Below are positions 48,020 through 56,726 of a stretch of DNA of 64,000 nucleotides, piece after piece. A model generated the notes under the pieces. It made no database searches and was not told where the DNA came from. It saw only the letters and a program-made list of their open reading frames with translations. Source of the DNA: Cellulomonas dongxiuzhuiae (GTDB lineage Bacteria > Actinomycetota > Actinomycetes > Actinomycetales > Cellulomonadaceae); assembly GCF_018623035.1 (NCBI RefSeq), contig NZ_CP076023.1, positions 2,232,001-2,296,000 on the forward strand. Reading direction: 5' to 3'. The translations under genes and the position numbers were made by a program. Position 1 is the first letter of the stretch. Every line of letters begins with the position of its first letter.

Positions 48020-48289
48020 TCAGGCGTCCTCGACCTCGAGGTCGTCCTCGTCGAGGTCGTCCTCGTCCTCGTCCTCGTCCTCGTCGTCGTCCTCGCCGAG
48101 GTAGAACGGCGTGGCCTCGCCGTGCACCGTTCCCAGCGCGTCGTCGTACACCTCGAAGGCGTCGGCCAGCACGTCGTACGCGTCGTCGACCGCAGGGTCG
48201 TCGTCGTCCTTCTTGCTCAGGACGGCGGCGTAGTGCGCCTCCAGGGCGGCCACCAGACGGTCGAGGGCGGCGCGCGGGTCCACGGTCAT
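48020..48289 (-). CDS. Small acidic conserved protein
   Basis: 89 residues. The N-terminal two thirds are helical (MTVDPRAALDRLVAALEAHY) and the C-terminus is a run of Asp/Glu. I know no function; similar short acidic proteins are seen in related genomes. ATG 48289 follows TACGGT by 6 nt. The acidic tail is coded by a run of GAC/GAG that reads as a short imperfect repeat on DNA level (about 48030-48105). Confidence 0.7.
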   Translation of the reverse strand: MTVDPRAALDRLVAALEAHYAAVLSKKDDDDPAVDDAYDVLADAFEVYDDALGTVHGEATPFYLGEDDDEDEDEDEDDLDEDDLEVEDA

Positions 48290-48295
48290 GCGATG

Positions 48296-48301
48296 ACCGT
48301 A
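48296..48301 (-). promoter_or_regulatory. Leaderless -10 element of the small acidic protein gene
   Basis: TACGGT on the minus strand, 6 nt before ATG 48289. Confidence 0.5.
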
Positions 48302-48390
48302 GCGCCGTGGGGGCACAATGGCACCGCAGCGGCGCCCGAGGGCGCTCCTGGCACGGCGCCGGGACCCGGACGGACGGGACGAGGTGGACG

Positions 48391-48639
48391 ATGGCGGACA
48401 GCACGGTGCGCAGGCGGCACAGCGAGTGGGACGCGCACGGCGGGCAGTGGGAGTACCGCGTGCTGCGCATCCCCGCGACGACGTCCGGCAGCGACGCCCG
48501 GCGCATGCTGACGGACGAGGCCGAGTACGGGCGCTGGGAGCTCGCCCGCCTGCGGCTCTACGCCGGCGGTGAGCGGCGCGTGTGGCTGCGGCGCAAGATC
48601 ATCCGCGTCCGCTCGACGCTCGCCGAGACGCTGGGCTGA
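48391..48639 (+). CDS. DUF5703-like small protein
   Basis: 82 residues with GGQWEYRVLRIPATTSGSDA, EAEYGRWELARLRLY and RRVWLRRKIIRV, which match DUF5703 as I remember it: a compact, basic dinucleotide-free domain of unknown function found across actinobacteria. ATG 48391 has GAGGTGG upstream. It is divergent from the acidic protein gene and convergent with the M20 peptidase gene. Confidence 0.8.
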   Translation: MADSTVRRRHSEWDAHGGQWEYRVLRIPATTSGSDARRMLTDEAEYGRWELARLRLYAGGERRVWLRRKIIRVRSTLAETLG

Positions 48640-48646
48640 CACGCCG

Positions 48647-48686
48647 GGCGCGCGGCCGCGTCGCCTCGCGAGGCGGCCCGCGCGCC
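48647..48686. terminator. Bidirectional terminator between convergent genes
   Basis: Arms at 48647-48659 and 48673-48686 pair over 13 bp with a single bulge, and the loop itself contains the palindrome CCTCGCGAGG. It lies between the stops of the DUF5703 and M20 genes. Confidence 0.6.
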
Positions 48687-48688
48687 GT

Positions 48689-50020
48689 TCAGCAGGTGCT
48701 CAGCAGCCGGTCCAGCACGCGCGTGCCGAAGCGCAGCGCATCGACCGGCACCCGCTCGTCGACGCCGTGGAACATCCCGGCGAAGTCGAGGTCGGGCGGT
48801 AGGCGCAGCGGCGCGAAGCCGTAGCCGGTGATGCCGAGCAGCGACAGCGACTTGTTGTCGGTCCCCCCGGAGAGCATGTACGGCAGGACGTGGGCGCCGG
48901 GGTCCTCGGCGACGACGGCCGCCACCATCGCGTCCACGAGCGCTCCCTCGAAGGGCGCCTCGAGCCCGGTGTCGCGCACGAGGTCCTCGACCCGCACGTG
49001 CGGCCCGACGAGCCGGGCGACCGTCGCGTCGAACTCGTCGGACAGCCCGGGCAGGAAACGCCCGTCGACCGCCGCGGTGGCGCCGCCCGGGATGACGTTC
49101 TCCTTGTAGCCCGCGGCCAGCCGCGTCGGGTTCGTGGAGTGCCGCAGCGTGGCCCCGACGAACGTCGACGCCGGCCCCAGCGCGTCGACCAGGGCGTCGA
49201 GCGTCGCCGGGTCCTCGGGGTCGAACGGCAGGCCCGTGAGGTCGGCGACGCCCGTGAGCAGCGCCCGCACGGTCGGCGTGAGCTGCAGCGGCCACGCGTG
49301 CTCGCCGATGCGCGCGACCGCGGCCGCCAGGTGCGTCACGGCGTTGTCGGTGTTGACCTGGCTGCCGTGCCCCGCGCGCCCATGAGCGACGAGCCGCAGC
49401 CACGCCAGCCCCTTCTCCGCGGTCTGCAGCAGGTAGACGCGCTGCCCCGCGACGTCGACCGAGAAGCCCCCGACCTCGCTGATCGCCTCGGTCGCACCCG
49501 CGAACAGCTCGGGCCGGTGGTCCACGGCCCAGTGGGCGCCGAGCCGCCCGCCGGCCTCCTCGTCGGCGAACATCGCCAGCACGACGTCCCGCGCGGGGCG
49601 CCGCCCCTCGCGCACCATCTGCCGGACGACCGCGAGGACCATCGCGTCCATGTCCTTCATGTCGACGGCCCCGCGCCCCCACACGAGGCCGTCGCGCAGC
49701 TCGGCCGCGAACGGGTCGACCGACCAGTCCGCCGCGTGCGCGGGGACGACGTCGAGATGCCCGTGCACGACGAGCGCCGGACGCGACGCGTCGGCACCTT
49801 CGAGGCGCACGACGACGTTGGCCCGCCCCGGTGCGCTCTCGAACAGCTCGGGCTCGAGCCCGACGTCCTGCAGCAGGCCGACGACGTACTCGGCGGCCTC
49901 CCGCTCCCCCGGCCCGCTGCCGTCGCCCGGGTTCGTCGTGTCGATGCGGATGAGGTCGCGGCACAGGTCGACGACCTCGTCCTCGGCGGCCGGGACGGCG
50001 CGCACGTCGGCGGCGGTCAT
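48689..50020 (-). CDS. M20-family peptidase/deacylase
   Basis: 443 residues. Zinc ligands appear in LVVHGHLDVVPA (His, Asp), WGRGAVDMKDMDAM (Asp), FADEEAGG (catalytic Glu-Glu) and the final His in YMLSGGTDNKSLSLL region/FHGVDERVP. The dimerisation lid is in between. Members cleave dipeptides or N-acyl amino acids; specificity is not clear. The ATG overlaps the M3 peptidase stop as ATGA-type spacing, so the two peptidases are coupled. Confidence 0.92.
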   Translation of the reverse strand: MTAADVRAVPAAEDEVVDLCRDLIRIDTTNPGDGSGPGEREAAEYVVGLLQDVGLEPELFESAPGRANVVVRLEGADASRPALVVHGHLDVVPAHAADWSVDPFAAELRDGLVWGRGAVDMKDMDAMVLAVVRQMVREGRRPARDVVLAMFADEEAGGRLGAHWAVDHRPELFAGATEAISEVGGFSVDVAGQRVYLLQTAEKGLAWLRLVAHGRAGHGSQVNTDNAVTHLAAAVARIGEHAWPLQLTPTVRALLTGVADLTGLPFDPEDPATLDALVDALGPASTFVGATLRHSTNPTRLAAGYKENVIPGGATAAVDGRFLPGLSDEFDATVARLVGPHVRVEDLVRDTGLEAPFEGALVDAMVAAVVAEDPGAHVLPYMLSGGTDNKSLSLLGITGYGFAPLRLPPDLDFAGMFHGVDERVPVDALRFGTRVLDRLLSTC

Positions 50021-52110
50021 CGTGTCGTCAGACCGCGACGCACCAGCAGCGGCTCGATGTGCGGGTCGCGGCCGCGCAGGTCGCGGAACGCCTGCAGCGG
50101 GTCGATGGATCCGCCACGACCGAGCAGCCGCGAGCGGAAGACGTCGCCGTTCTCGCGGCGCAGCCCGCCGTTCTCGGCGAACCAGTCGACGGTGTCCGCG
50201 TCGAGCACCTCGGACCAGATGTAGGCGTAGTACCCGGCCGAGTACCCGCTGCCGAAGATGTGGTTGAAGTAGGTCGTGCGGTAGCGCGGCGGGACGGTCC
50301 GCAGGTCCACGCCCGCGTCACGCAGCGCGCGGGCCTCGAAGGCCTCGACCTGCTCCGGGTCGGTCGGTACGTCCTGCGGAGCGAGCCGGTACCAGGCCTG
50401 GTCCAGCAGCGCGGCCGCGAGGTACTCGGTGGTGGCGAACCCCTCGCCGTCCTGGCGCGCCGCGAGCAGCGTCTCGACCCACGCGTCGGGCATCGGCTCG
50501 CCCGTCTCGTGGTGCACCGCGAACGACCGCAGCACCTCGGGGTCCCACGCCCACATCTCGTTGACCTGCGAGGGGTACTCGACGAAGTCGCGCGGCACGC
50601 TCGTGCCGGACTGCGACGGGTACCGCACGGCGGACAGCAGGCCGTGCAGCGCGTGCCCGAACTCGTGGAACAGGGTGATGACCTCGTCCCAGGTGAGCAG
50701 CGTCGGCTGCCCCGGGGGCGGTTGCGGGACGTTGAGGTTGTTGACGACGACGGGCGCCTCACCCAGCAGGGTCGACTGGTCGACGAGCGAGTTCATCCAC
50801 GCGCCGCCGCGCTTGGCGGGCCGGGTCCACCAGTCGCCGAGGAACAGGCCGAGTCCCGAGCCGTCGGCGTCGAACACCTCGAAGACGCGCACGTCGGGGT
50901 GGTAGCCGACGAGGTCGTGGCGCTCGGCGAAGGTCAGCCCGTACAGCCGGTTCGCCGCGAGGAACACGCCGTCGGCGAGCACGCGCTCGAGCTCGAGGTA
51001 CGGGCGCAGCTCGGCCTCGTCGAGGGCGCGGCGCTCCTGGCGGACGCGCCCGGCGTAGTACGACCAGTCCCACGGCTCGAGGGACGCGCCCGGGTGGTCG
51101 GCCTGCAGCGCGTGCTCCAGGTCGGCGGCCTCGGCGCGCGCGTTCGTGACCGCGGCCGGCGCGAGGCGCGTCAGCATCTCCTCGACGGCCTGCGCCGACC
51201 CGGCCGTGGCGTCCGCCGCGACGTAGGCGGCGTGGTGCTCGAAGCCCAGCAGCCGGGCGCGCTCGGCGCGCAGGCGCACGAGCCCCAGCAGGGTGCTGCG
51301 CGTGTCGTGCTCGTCCCCCGTCGCACCGCGTGTGGTCGACGCGGTCATGACCCGCTCGCGCAGGCCGCGGTCGCGCAGGAGCGACAGCACCGACTGCTGC
51401 GTGGGCAGCTGCAGCTCGATCAGCCACGCACCCTCGTGCCCGCGTGCGGCGGCGGCCTGCGCCGCGGCGTCGCGCGCGTCGTCCGGCAGCCCGTCGAGCT
51501 CGGCCTCGTCGGTCACGAGGACGGCCGCGGCGTTGGCACCCGCGAGCAGGAGGCGCCCGAACGCCGCGTCGAGCGTCGTGATCTCCGCGTTGATCGCGCG
51601 CAGCCGCTGCTGGTCCGCCTCGCCCAGCCCGACACCGGCGCGCGCGAACCGCGTCCGCGTGCGGTGCAGCAGCCACGCGGTGTCGGGCGCGAGCTCCGCC
51701 TCGTCGTCCGCCACGCGTGCGGCGAGGGCCTCGACGCGCGCGTGCAGCCGCGCGTCGAGCCAGATCGCGTCGGAGTGCTCCGCAAGCAGGGGCGCGACCT
51801 GCTCCTCGACGGCCTGCAGCGCCGGTGTCGACTCCGCGCCGGACTGGACGTAGAACGCCGAGGCCGCACGGTGCAGGAGCCGGCCCGAGCGCTCGAGCGC
51901 GGCCAGCGTGTTCTCGACCGTCGGGTCGGCCGGGTCGGTCGCGATCGCCTCGACCTCGGCGCGCTGCTCGGCCATCCCGGCGAGCAGCGCGGGCAGGTAG
52001 TGGTCCTCGCGCAGCTCACGGAAGTCGGGCAGCCCGTACGGCAGGTCGGACGCACGTGCGAACGGGTTGGTGGCGGCGAGCGGCAGCGCGTCGGAGGTCA
52101 TGGGTCCCAT
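50017..52110 (-). CDS. M3-family metallopeptidase (Dcp/oligopeptidase A-like)
   Basis: 697 residues. The zinc motif HExxH is in TLFHEFGHALHGLLS and the third ligand Glu in DFVEYPSQVNEMWAW; YFNHIFGSGYSAGYYAYIWS is the conserved substrate-binding C-terminal region. It degrades short oligopeptides in the cytosol. ATG 52110 is preferred since GGGAT lies 6 nt upstream; ATG 52101 and GTG 52116 are in frame too. It is first in an operon with the M20 peptidase. Confidence 0.94.
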   Translation of the reverse strand: MGPMTSDALPLAATNPFARASDLPYGLPDFRELREDHYLPALLAGMAEQRAEVEAIATDPADPTVENTLAALERSGRLLHRAASAFYVQSGAESTPALQAVEEQVAPLLAEHSDAIWLDARLHARVEALAARVADDEAELAPDTAWLLHRTRTRFARAGVGLGEADQQRLRAINAEITTLDAAFGRLLLAGANAAAVLVTDEAELDGLPDDARDAAAQAAAARGHEGAWLIELQLPTQQSVLSLLRDRGLRERVMTASTTRGATGDEHDTRSTLLGLVRLRAERARLLGFEHHAAYVAADATAGSAQAVEEMLTRLAPAAVTNARAEAADLEHALQADHPGASLEPWDWSYYAGRVRQERRALDEAELRPYLELERVLADGVFLAANRLYGLTFAERHDLVGYHPDVRVFEVFDADGSGLGLFLGDWWTRPAKRGGAWMNSLVDQSTLLGEAPVVVNNLNVPQPPPGQPTLLTWDEVITLFHEFGHALHGLLSAVRYPSQSGTSVPRDFVEYPSQVNEMWAWDPEVLRSFAVHHETGEPMPDAWVETLLAARQDGEGFATTEYLAAALLDQAWYRLAPQDVPTDPEQVEAFEARALRDAGVDLRTVPPRYRTTYFNHIFGSGYSAGYYAYIWSEVLDADTVDWFAENGGLRRENGDVFRSRLLGRGGSIDPLQAFRDLRGRDPHIEPLLVRRGLTTR

Positions 52111-52150
52111 CGTCACATCCCGGGGGGTACCTCCGTGCCCGTTGTCGCGG

Positions 52151-53299
52151 TCAGCGCGTGGCGCCCGTGCCGGTCGTCCCTGTGGGCGCGGCGAGCACGT
52201 CGTCCGGGGGCGTCCAGGACCGTCCGTGCGCCTGCGCGACGGCCGCGTTGAGCAGGTGGCCGGCGTGCGTCGTCAACCCGGCCGCGAGCGCGGGGTCCGC
52301 GGCGGCGGCGGCGCGCCAGCCATCGCCCGCGAGCGCCGCCAGGTACGGGAGCGTCACGTTGGTCAGGGCCCGCGTCGAGGTCACGGGAACAGCCCCGGGC
52401 ATGTTGGCGACGCAGTAGAGCAGCGACCCGTGGACGGGGAACGTGGGGTCGTCGTGGGTCGTGGCGTGCGTGCTCTCGAAGCAGCCGCCCTGGTCGACGG
52501 CCACGTCGACGAGGACCGAGCCGCGCCGCATGCGGGACACCAGCTCGTCGCTCACGAGGCGCGGGGCACGGGCACCGGGCAGGAGGACGGCCCCGACGAC
52601 GAGGTCGGCGTCGAGCAGCTCGCGCTCGATCGCCCAGGCGGAGGACGCGAGGGTGCGCACGCGCCCGTCGAAGAGGTCGTCGAGCTCGCGCAGGCGCGGC
52701 AGGGACAGGTCGAGCACGGTGACGTCGGCGCGCATCCCGACGGCGATCTGGGCGGCGTGCGTGCCCACGACGCCACCGCCGAGGACGACGACCTTCGCGC
52801 CGTCGACGCCCGGGACGCCGCCGAGCAGGACGCCGCGACCGCCGGCGTGACGCATGAGGTGGTAGGCGCCGACCTGCGTGGCCAGGCGTCCGGCGACCTC
52901 GCTCATGGGGGCGAGCAGGGGCAGCGAGCCGTCGGGGAGCTGCACCGTCTCGTAGGCGATCGAGGTGGTCCCGGCGGCGAGCAGAGCGTCGGTGGTCGCG
53001 CGGTCGGCGGCGAGGTGCAGGTACGTGAACAGCGTGAGGTCGTCGCGCAGGTACGCGTGCTCGGCGGCCTCCGGCTCCTTCACCTTGCAGACGAGCTCGG
53101 CGGCCCAGGCGTCGTCCGGCGTGGGCACGACGCGGGCGCCGGCGGCCGCGTAGTCCGCGTCCTCGATCGCGGAGCCCGTGCCGGCGCCCGTCTCGACGAG
53201 GACGTCGTGGCCGGCGGCGACGAGGTGCTGCGCCCCCGCGGGCGTGAGGGCCACGCGGTGCTCGCCGTTCTTGGTCTCGCGCGGGATGCCGACCTGCAT
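52151..53299 (-). CDS. ald: Alanine dehydrogenase
   Basis: It interconverts alanine and pyruvate with NAD and ammonia. The 382 residues start MQVGIPRETKNGEHRVALTP with the substrate Arg, include VCKVKEP (Lys) and LFTYLHLAAD (His), and the NAD fold VVVLGGGVVGTHAAQIAVGM. ATG 53299 has CAGGAG 7 nt upstream. It is a single gene, divergent from the fructosamine-kinase-like gene. Confidence 0.96.
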   Translation of the reverse strand: MQVGIPRETKNGEHRVALTPAGAQHLVAAGHDVLVETGAGTGSAIEDADYAAAGARVVPTPDDAWAAELVCKVKEPEAAEHAYLRDDLTLFTYLHLAADRATTDALLAAGTTSIAYETVQLPDGSLPLLAPMSEVAGRLATQVGAYHLMRHAGGRGVLLGGVPGVDGAKVVVLGGGVVGTHAAQIAVGMRADVTVLDLSLPRLRELDDLFDGRVRTLASSAWAIERELLDADLVVGAVLLPGARAPRLVSDELVSRMRRGSVLVDVAVDQGGCFESTHATTHDDPTFPVHGSLLYCVANMPGAVPVTSTRALTNVTLPYLAALAGDGWRAAAAADPALAAGLTTHAGHLLNAAVAQAHGRSWTPPDDVLAAPTGTTGTGATR

Positions 53300-53394
53300 G
53301 GTGGGGCTCCTGTCGGGAGGCGGGGGCGGTGGTGGGCCCCCGGGGGGTGCGACGTGGCTGTCCTTCGACCGTACGGCGCCGCGCGGGCGTTCGG

Positions 53395-53400
53395 TAGCGT
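53395..53400 (+). promoter_or_regulatory. Leaderless -10 element of the fructosamine-kinase-like gene
   Basis: TAGCGT, 6 nt before ATG 53407. Confidence 0.55.
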
Positions 53401-53406
53401 GCGGCC

Positions 53407-54216
53407 ATGGCAGCGACCCGTCCGGCGCCGGGGGCGTCGGGTGCCACGCCCCTGCACCGCAAGTCCCGGCACGACGCCCCGCACGGGTTCTTCGCGTGCG
53501 AGGCGGCGGGGCTGCGCTGGCTCGCCGCCGCGGGCGGCGCCCGTGTGGTGCAGGTGCTGGAGGTCGCCGACGACCACCTCGACCTCGTCCGGCTGCGGCC
53601 GGTGCCCCCGGGGCGGGAGGCGGCCCGCGTGTTCGGCGCCGCGCTGGCACGCACGCACGACGCGGGCGCCGAGGCGTTCGGCGTCCCGCCCGACGGCTGG
53701 CGCGGTGACAGCTGGTTCGGCCCGCTCGACGCACCGCTACCGATGCGCGCCGGCCGGTACGACGCCTGGGGCGCGTTCCTCGCCGAGTGCCGGGTCGCGC
53801 CCGTCGCCCGCGCGCTGCGCGACGCGGGCCTGGCGACGCGCGCCGACGAGGCCGCGTTCGACCGGCTCCGCGGTCTGCTGCACGACGGCCGGTGGGACGA
53901 CCCCGACCCTCCGGCGCGCGTCCACGGCGACCTGTGGCAGGGCAACGTCGTGTGGACGGACCAGGGGGTCACGCTCATCGACCCCGCGGCGCACGGCGGG
54001 CACCGCGAGTCGGACCTGGCGATGCTCGCGCTGTTCGGCCTGCCGCACCTGCAGGACGTCCTGGACGGCTACCAGGAGGCGCACCCGCTGCACGGCGGCT
54101 GGCGCCACCGGGTGGGGCTGCACCAGCTGTACCCGGTCGCCGTGCACGCGCTGCTGTTCGGCAGCGGGTACGTCGAGCAGACCCGGCGGCTGCTGCACGC
54201 CGTCGCACCGGCCTGA
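53407..54216 (+). CDS. Fructosamine kinase-family protein
   Basis: 269 residues of the APH-like kinase fold. The catalytic loop is VHGDLWQGNVVW with Asp and Asn, and the metal site is LIDPAAHGGHRESDLAML, in the form typical of fructosamine-3-kinase. The N-terminal Lys region is diverged (HRKSRHDAPHGFFACEAAGL). It would phosphorylate glycated lysines to help repair proteins. Leaderless ATG. Confidence 0.9.
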   Translation: MAATRPAPGASGATPLHRKSRHDAPHGFFACEAAGLRWLAAAGGARVVQVLEVADDHLDLVRLRPVPPGREAARVFGAALARTHDAGAEAFGVPPDGWRGDSWFGPLDAPLPMRAGRYDAWGAFLAECRVAPVARALRDAGLATRADEAAFDRLRGLLHDGRWDDPDPPARVHGDLWQGNVVWTDQGVTLIDPAAHGGHRESDLAMLALFGLPHLQDVLDGYQEAHPLHGGWRHRVGLHQLYPVAVHALLFGSGYVEQTRRLLHAVAPA

Positions 54217-54231
54217 CCGGGCACGGTCCCG

Positions 54232-54361
54232 CCGAGCGCGCTCACGGCGCTCGTGTGAGGAGTTGGTGAGGGGTCGCGCGACCCCGCTGCCGCTCCCAGG
54301 TACGCGAGTTACCCTCACGCGTCGCTCCAGGTCGGCACCGACGTTGCCGACACCTGGAGGG
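54232..54361 (+). promoter_or_regulatory. Regulatory region with palindrome and leader hairpin
   Basis: A perfect 16-bp palindrome GGGGTCGCGCGACCCC lies at 54270-54285. A TACCCT -10-like element is at 54310-54315. Just beyond, 54325-54337 pairs with 54345-54359 (13 bp, 2-nt bulge, 7-nt loop), so the transcript would begin with a strong hairpin ahead of the ribosome site at 54374-54380. This looks like a controlled leader for the hydrolase gene; a terminator for the upstream gene is the alternative. Confidence 0.45.
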
Positions 54362-54385
54362 ACGCACCCGCAGAGGAGGACGACC

Positions 54386-55048
54386 ATCTCCAGGCCCATC
54401 GTGCTCGTGCACGGCACCCGGACGTCGTCGGAGATCTGGCACGCCCAGGTCTCCGCGCTGCGTCACGGTGGCCACCCGACGTTCGCGATCGACCTGCCGG
54501 GCCACGGCACCCGCAGCGACGAGCGCTTCACGCTCGACGGTGCTCTCGCGGCGATCGACGAGGCGGTCGAGGCCTGCCCGTCGCCCCCGCTGCTGGTGGG
54601 TCTCTCGCTCGGCGGGTACGTCTCCCTGGCGTACGCGAGCCGGCACGAGGGCAAGCTCGCGGGCGTCGTCCTGGCGGGGTGCTCGACCGAGATCAAGGGC
54701 AAGCCCCTGCACCTGTACCGGCGCGCGTCGACGCGCGTCACGCGGTGGCTGGGTCTCGGCCAGGGGACGTGGCACGTCGTCACCGACATGCTGGGCGCGC
54801 TCGCCGGGTACTCGCCGCTGCGGGACCTGCGCCGCCTCCTGCTGCCGGTGTGGGTCGTCAACGGCCGGCGTGACCCGCTGCGTCTCGACGAGCGGCGCTA
54901 CCTGCGCGCCCTGCCGGGCGTCCGTCTGACCGTCGTGCCGCGGGCCGGGCACGACGTGAACTCCCACGCCCCGGCGGCGTTCAACCGGGTCCTGCTCGAC
55001 GCCCTGCACGAGCTCGGCGGGCACGGCGCCCGCGTCTCGCCCGCCTGA
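54386..55048 (+). CDS. Alpha/beta hydrolase, probable ATC start
   Basis: About 220 residues. The fold begins at once with SRPIVLVHGTRTSSEIW, has the nucleophile elbow LLVGLSLGGYVSLAYAS, the acid in WVVNGRRDPLRL and the His in VVPRAGHDVNSHAP. The function is a serine hydrolase of unknown substrate. The Shine-Dalgarno GAGGAGG ends exactly 6 nt before an in-frame ATC at 54386, and the protein then starts with the typical first strand. A TTG at 54344 lies inside the leader hairpin without a ribosome site; GTG 54401 would cut the first strand. ATC is thus the best start, or an ATG mutated at its last base. Confidence 0.88.
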   Translation: MSRPIVLVHGTRTSSEIWHAQVSALRHGGHPTFAIDLPGHGTRSDERFTLDGALAAIDEAVEACPSPPLLVGLSLGGYVSLAYASRHEGKLAGVVLAGCSTEIKGKPLHLYRRASTRVTRWLGLGQGTWHVVTDMLGALAGYSPLRDLRRLLLPVWVVNGRRDPLRLDERRYLRALPGVRLTVVPRAGHDVNSHAPAAFNRVLLDALHELGGHGARVSPA

Positions 55049-55089
55049 CCGGGCCTCCCGCCCGCACCGGACCAGGAAGGGAGCACGGG

Positions 55090-55854
55090 ATGGAGCGCAT
55101 CGCTGTCCTGTCCGACGTGCACGGCAACATGACGGCCTTCGACGCCGTGCTGCGGGACATCGACGCGCGTGGCATCGCGACGGTCCTCAACCTGGGCGAC
55201 GTCGTCGGCAAGGGGCCGCGCGGCTCGGCCGCGGTCGCGCGCAGCCGCGAGCGCTGCGCGCTCACGGTGCGCGGCAACTGGGACGACTTCCTGCCGCGGC
55301 CCGAGACCGTGCGCGACGAGGCCCTGACCTGGTGGTACGACGAGCTCACGCCCGACGACCACGCGTGGCTCCTGGGACTGCCGCTCGTGCACCACCTCGA
55401 GCTCAGCGGGCGACGGATTCGGCTGCTGCACGCGTCGGCACGCAGCGTGCACGTGCGCGTCCGGTTCCACCACACGCCCGAGGAGTTCGACGGGATGTTC
55501 GCCACGACGGAGCTGACCGGCGACGGTCCGAGCCCGACGATGGTCGGCTACGGCGACGTGCACGACGCCTACGTCGAGACGTTCGAGGGACGCACGCTGT
55601 TCAACGTCGGCAGCGTCGGCAACCCGCTCGACGAGCCGACCGCGTCGTACGTGGTCCTCGAGGGCGAGCCGGGCGGCGATGCCACCGCACCCTTCGCGCT
55701 CCAGGTCGTGCGCGTGCCCTACGACGTGGAGGCGGAGATCGCCGTGGCGCGCGACCTGCGCATGCCCCAGCGCGTGCCCTACGCGATCGAGCTGCGGACC
55801 GCCGTCTACCGGGGTCTGCACGCGGAACGGGGCCTGCGCGCGGACGACGTGTGA
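55090..55854 (+). CDS. Metallophosphoesterase (YfcE/MJ0936-like)
   Basis: 254 residues with the Asp/His metal ligands of the calcineurin-like family: LSDVHGNMTAFDAVL, LNLGDVVGKGPRG, VRGNWDDF (Asn), HHLELSGRRIRLLHAS and YGDVHDAYVETFEG, FNVGSVGNP. GDVVGKGP replaces the more usual GDVVGYGP. In the third motif GDVHDAY stands where GHTH is expected, so one His ligand is altered. It lies 41 bp downstream of the hydrolase and is likely in the same operon. ATG 55090 has GGAAGGGAG upstream. Confidence 0.9.
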   Translation: MERIAVLSDVHGNMTAFDAVLRDIDARGIATVLNLGDVVGKGPRGSAAVARSRERCALTVRGNWDDFLPRPETVRDEALTWWYDELTPDDHAWLLGLPLVHHLELSGRRIRLLHASARSVHVRVRFHHTPEEFDGMFATTELTGDGPSPTMVGYGDVHDAYVETFEGRTLFNVGSVGNPLDEPTASYVVLEGEPGGDATAPFALQVVRVPYDVEAEIAVARDLRMPQRVPYAIELRTAVYRGLHAERGLRADDV

Positions 55855-55870
55855 CGTCCGCCGCCGGACC

Positions 55871-56677
55871 TCAGCGGTCGTCGGCGGCGAGGAAGGTGCG
55901 CAGCACCGAGACGAACGCCTCCGGCTGCTCGGAGTGCACCCAGTGCCCCGCGCCCTTGAGCGTCACGAGCGTCGTGCGGGGAAACAGCCGACGCATCGCC
56001 GGTCCGTGCTCGGGGAGCACGTAGTCGGACCGGTCGCCCGCCACCCACAGCACCGGGCGGTCGAAGGCGGCGTCACCGACGTCCGGGAAGCCGCCGATCT
56101 CGGACAGGTCGCGGCGCAGCAGGTCGAGGTTGGCCTGCCACCGGAAGCCGCCGTCGGCGGCGCGCAGGTTCTGCAGGAGGAAGCCGCGCACGCGCGCGTC
56201 GTCGACGCGCGCGGCGAGCTGCTCGTCGGCCTCGCCGCGGCGCGTCACCGTCGTCAGGTCGATCGCCGCGAGGCTGTCGAGCAGGTGCGCGAACTCCCCC
56301 TGGGAGCCGCCCGACGCGGGGGCGATGTCCGCGACGACCAGCCGGTCGACGAGGTCGGGGTGGCGCAGCGCGAGGAGCATCGCCACCTTGCCACCCATGG
56401 AGTGCCCGACCACGTGGACCGGTCCGTCGGCCGCGAACCCGGCGCGCACGTGGTCGGCCACGAGGTCGGCGGTCGACGCGTAGTCGAACCGGTCGGTCCA
56501 GGCGGACCGGCCGTGGTTCGGCAGGTCCACCAGCAGCGAGCGGTACTCCGGGAGCAGGCCTTTGGCGATCTGCGTGAAGTTGCGGCCCTGCCCGAACAGG
56601 CCGTGCAGGAACACGACGGGCGCACCGGCGTCGCCGACGGTCGTGCTGGTCAGGGTGCCGGACGCGCTGCTGCTCAC
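55871..56677 (-). CDS. Alpha/beta hydrolase (YbfF-like esterase)
   Basis: 268 residues: VVFLHGLFGQGRNFTQIAKG, LLVDLPNHGRSAW, nucleophile VVGHSMGGKVAMLLAL, DRLVVADIAP, WVAGDRSDYV (Asp) and LKGAGHWVHSEQP (His). The pattern HGLFGxxxN and LPNHGRS is that of YbfF-type esterases. GTG 56677 follows TAGGCT by 8 nt. It is divergent from the clpP pair. Confidence 0.92.
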   Translation of the reverse strand: MSSSASGTLTSTTVGDAGAPVVFLHGLFGQGRNFTQIAKGLLPEYRSLLVDLPNHGRSAWTDRFDYASTADLVADHVRAGFAADGPVHVVGHSMGGKVAMLLALRHPDLVDRLVVADIAPASGGSQGEFAHLLDSLAAIDLTTVTRRGEADEQLAARVDDARVRGFLLQNLRAADGGFRWQANLDLLRRDLSEIGGFPDVGDAAFDRPVLWVAGDRSDYVLPEHGPAMRRLFPRTTLVTLKGAGHWVHSEQPEAFVSVLRTFLAADDR

Positions 56678-56685
56678 GGGGCACG

Positions 56686-56691
56686 AGCCTA
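56686..56691 (-). promoter_or_regulatory. Leaderless -10 element of the YbfF-like gene
   Basis: TAGGCT on the minus strand, 8 nt before GTG 56677. Confidence 0.5.
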
Positions 56692-56726
56692 GGGCGTGGG
56701 CGCACGGCCCACCCGCCGACGTCCGC

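Noticed and set aside
48030..48105. A simple-sequence repeat as a mobile or regulatory element
   Set aside because: The GTC/CTC run is the coding sequence for the Asp/Glu-rich tail of the small acidic protein.
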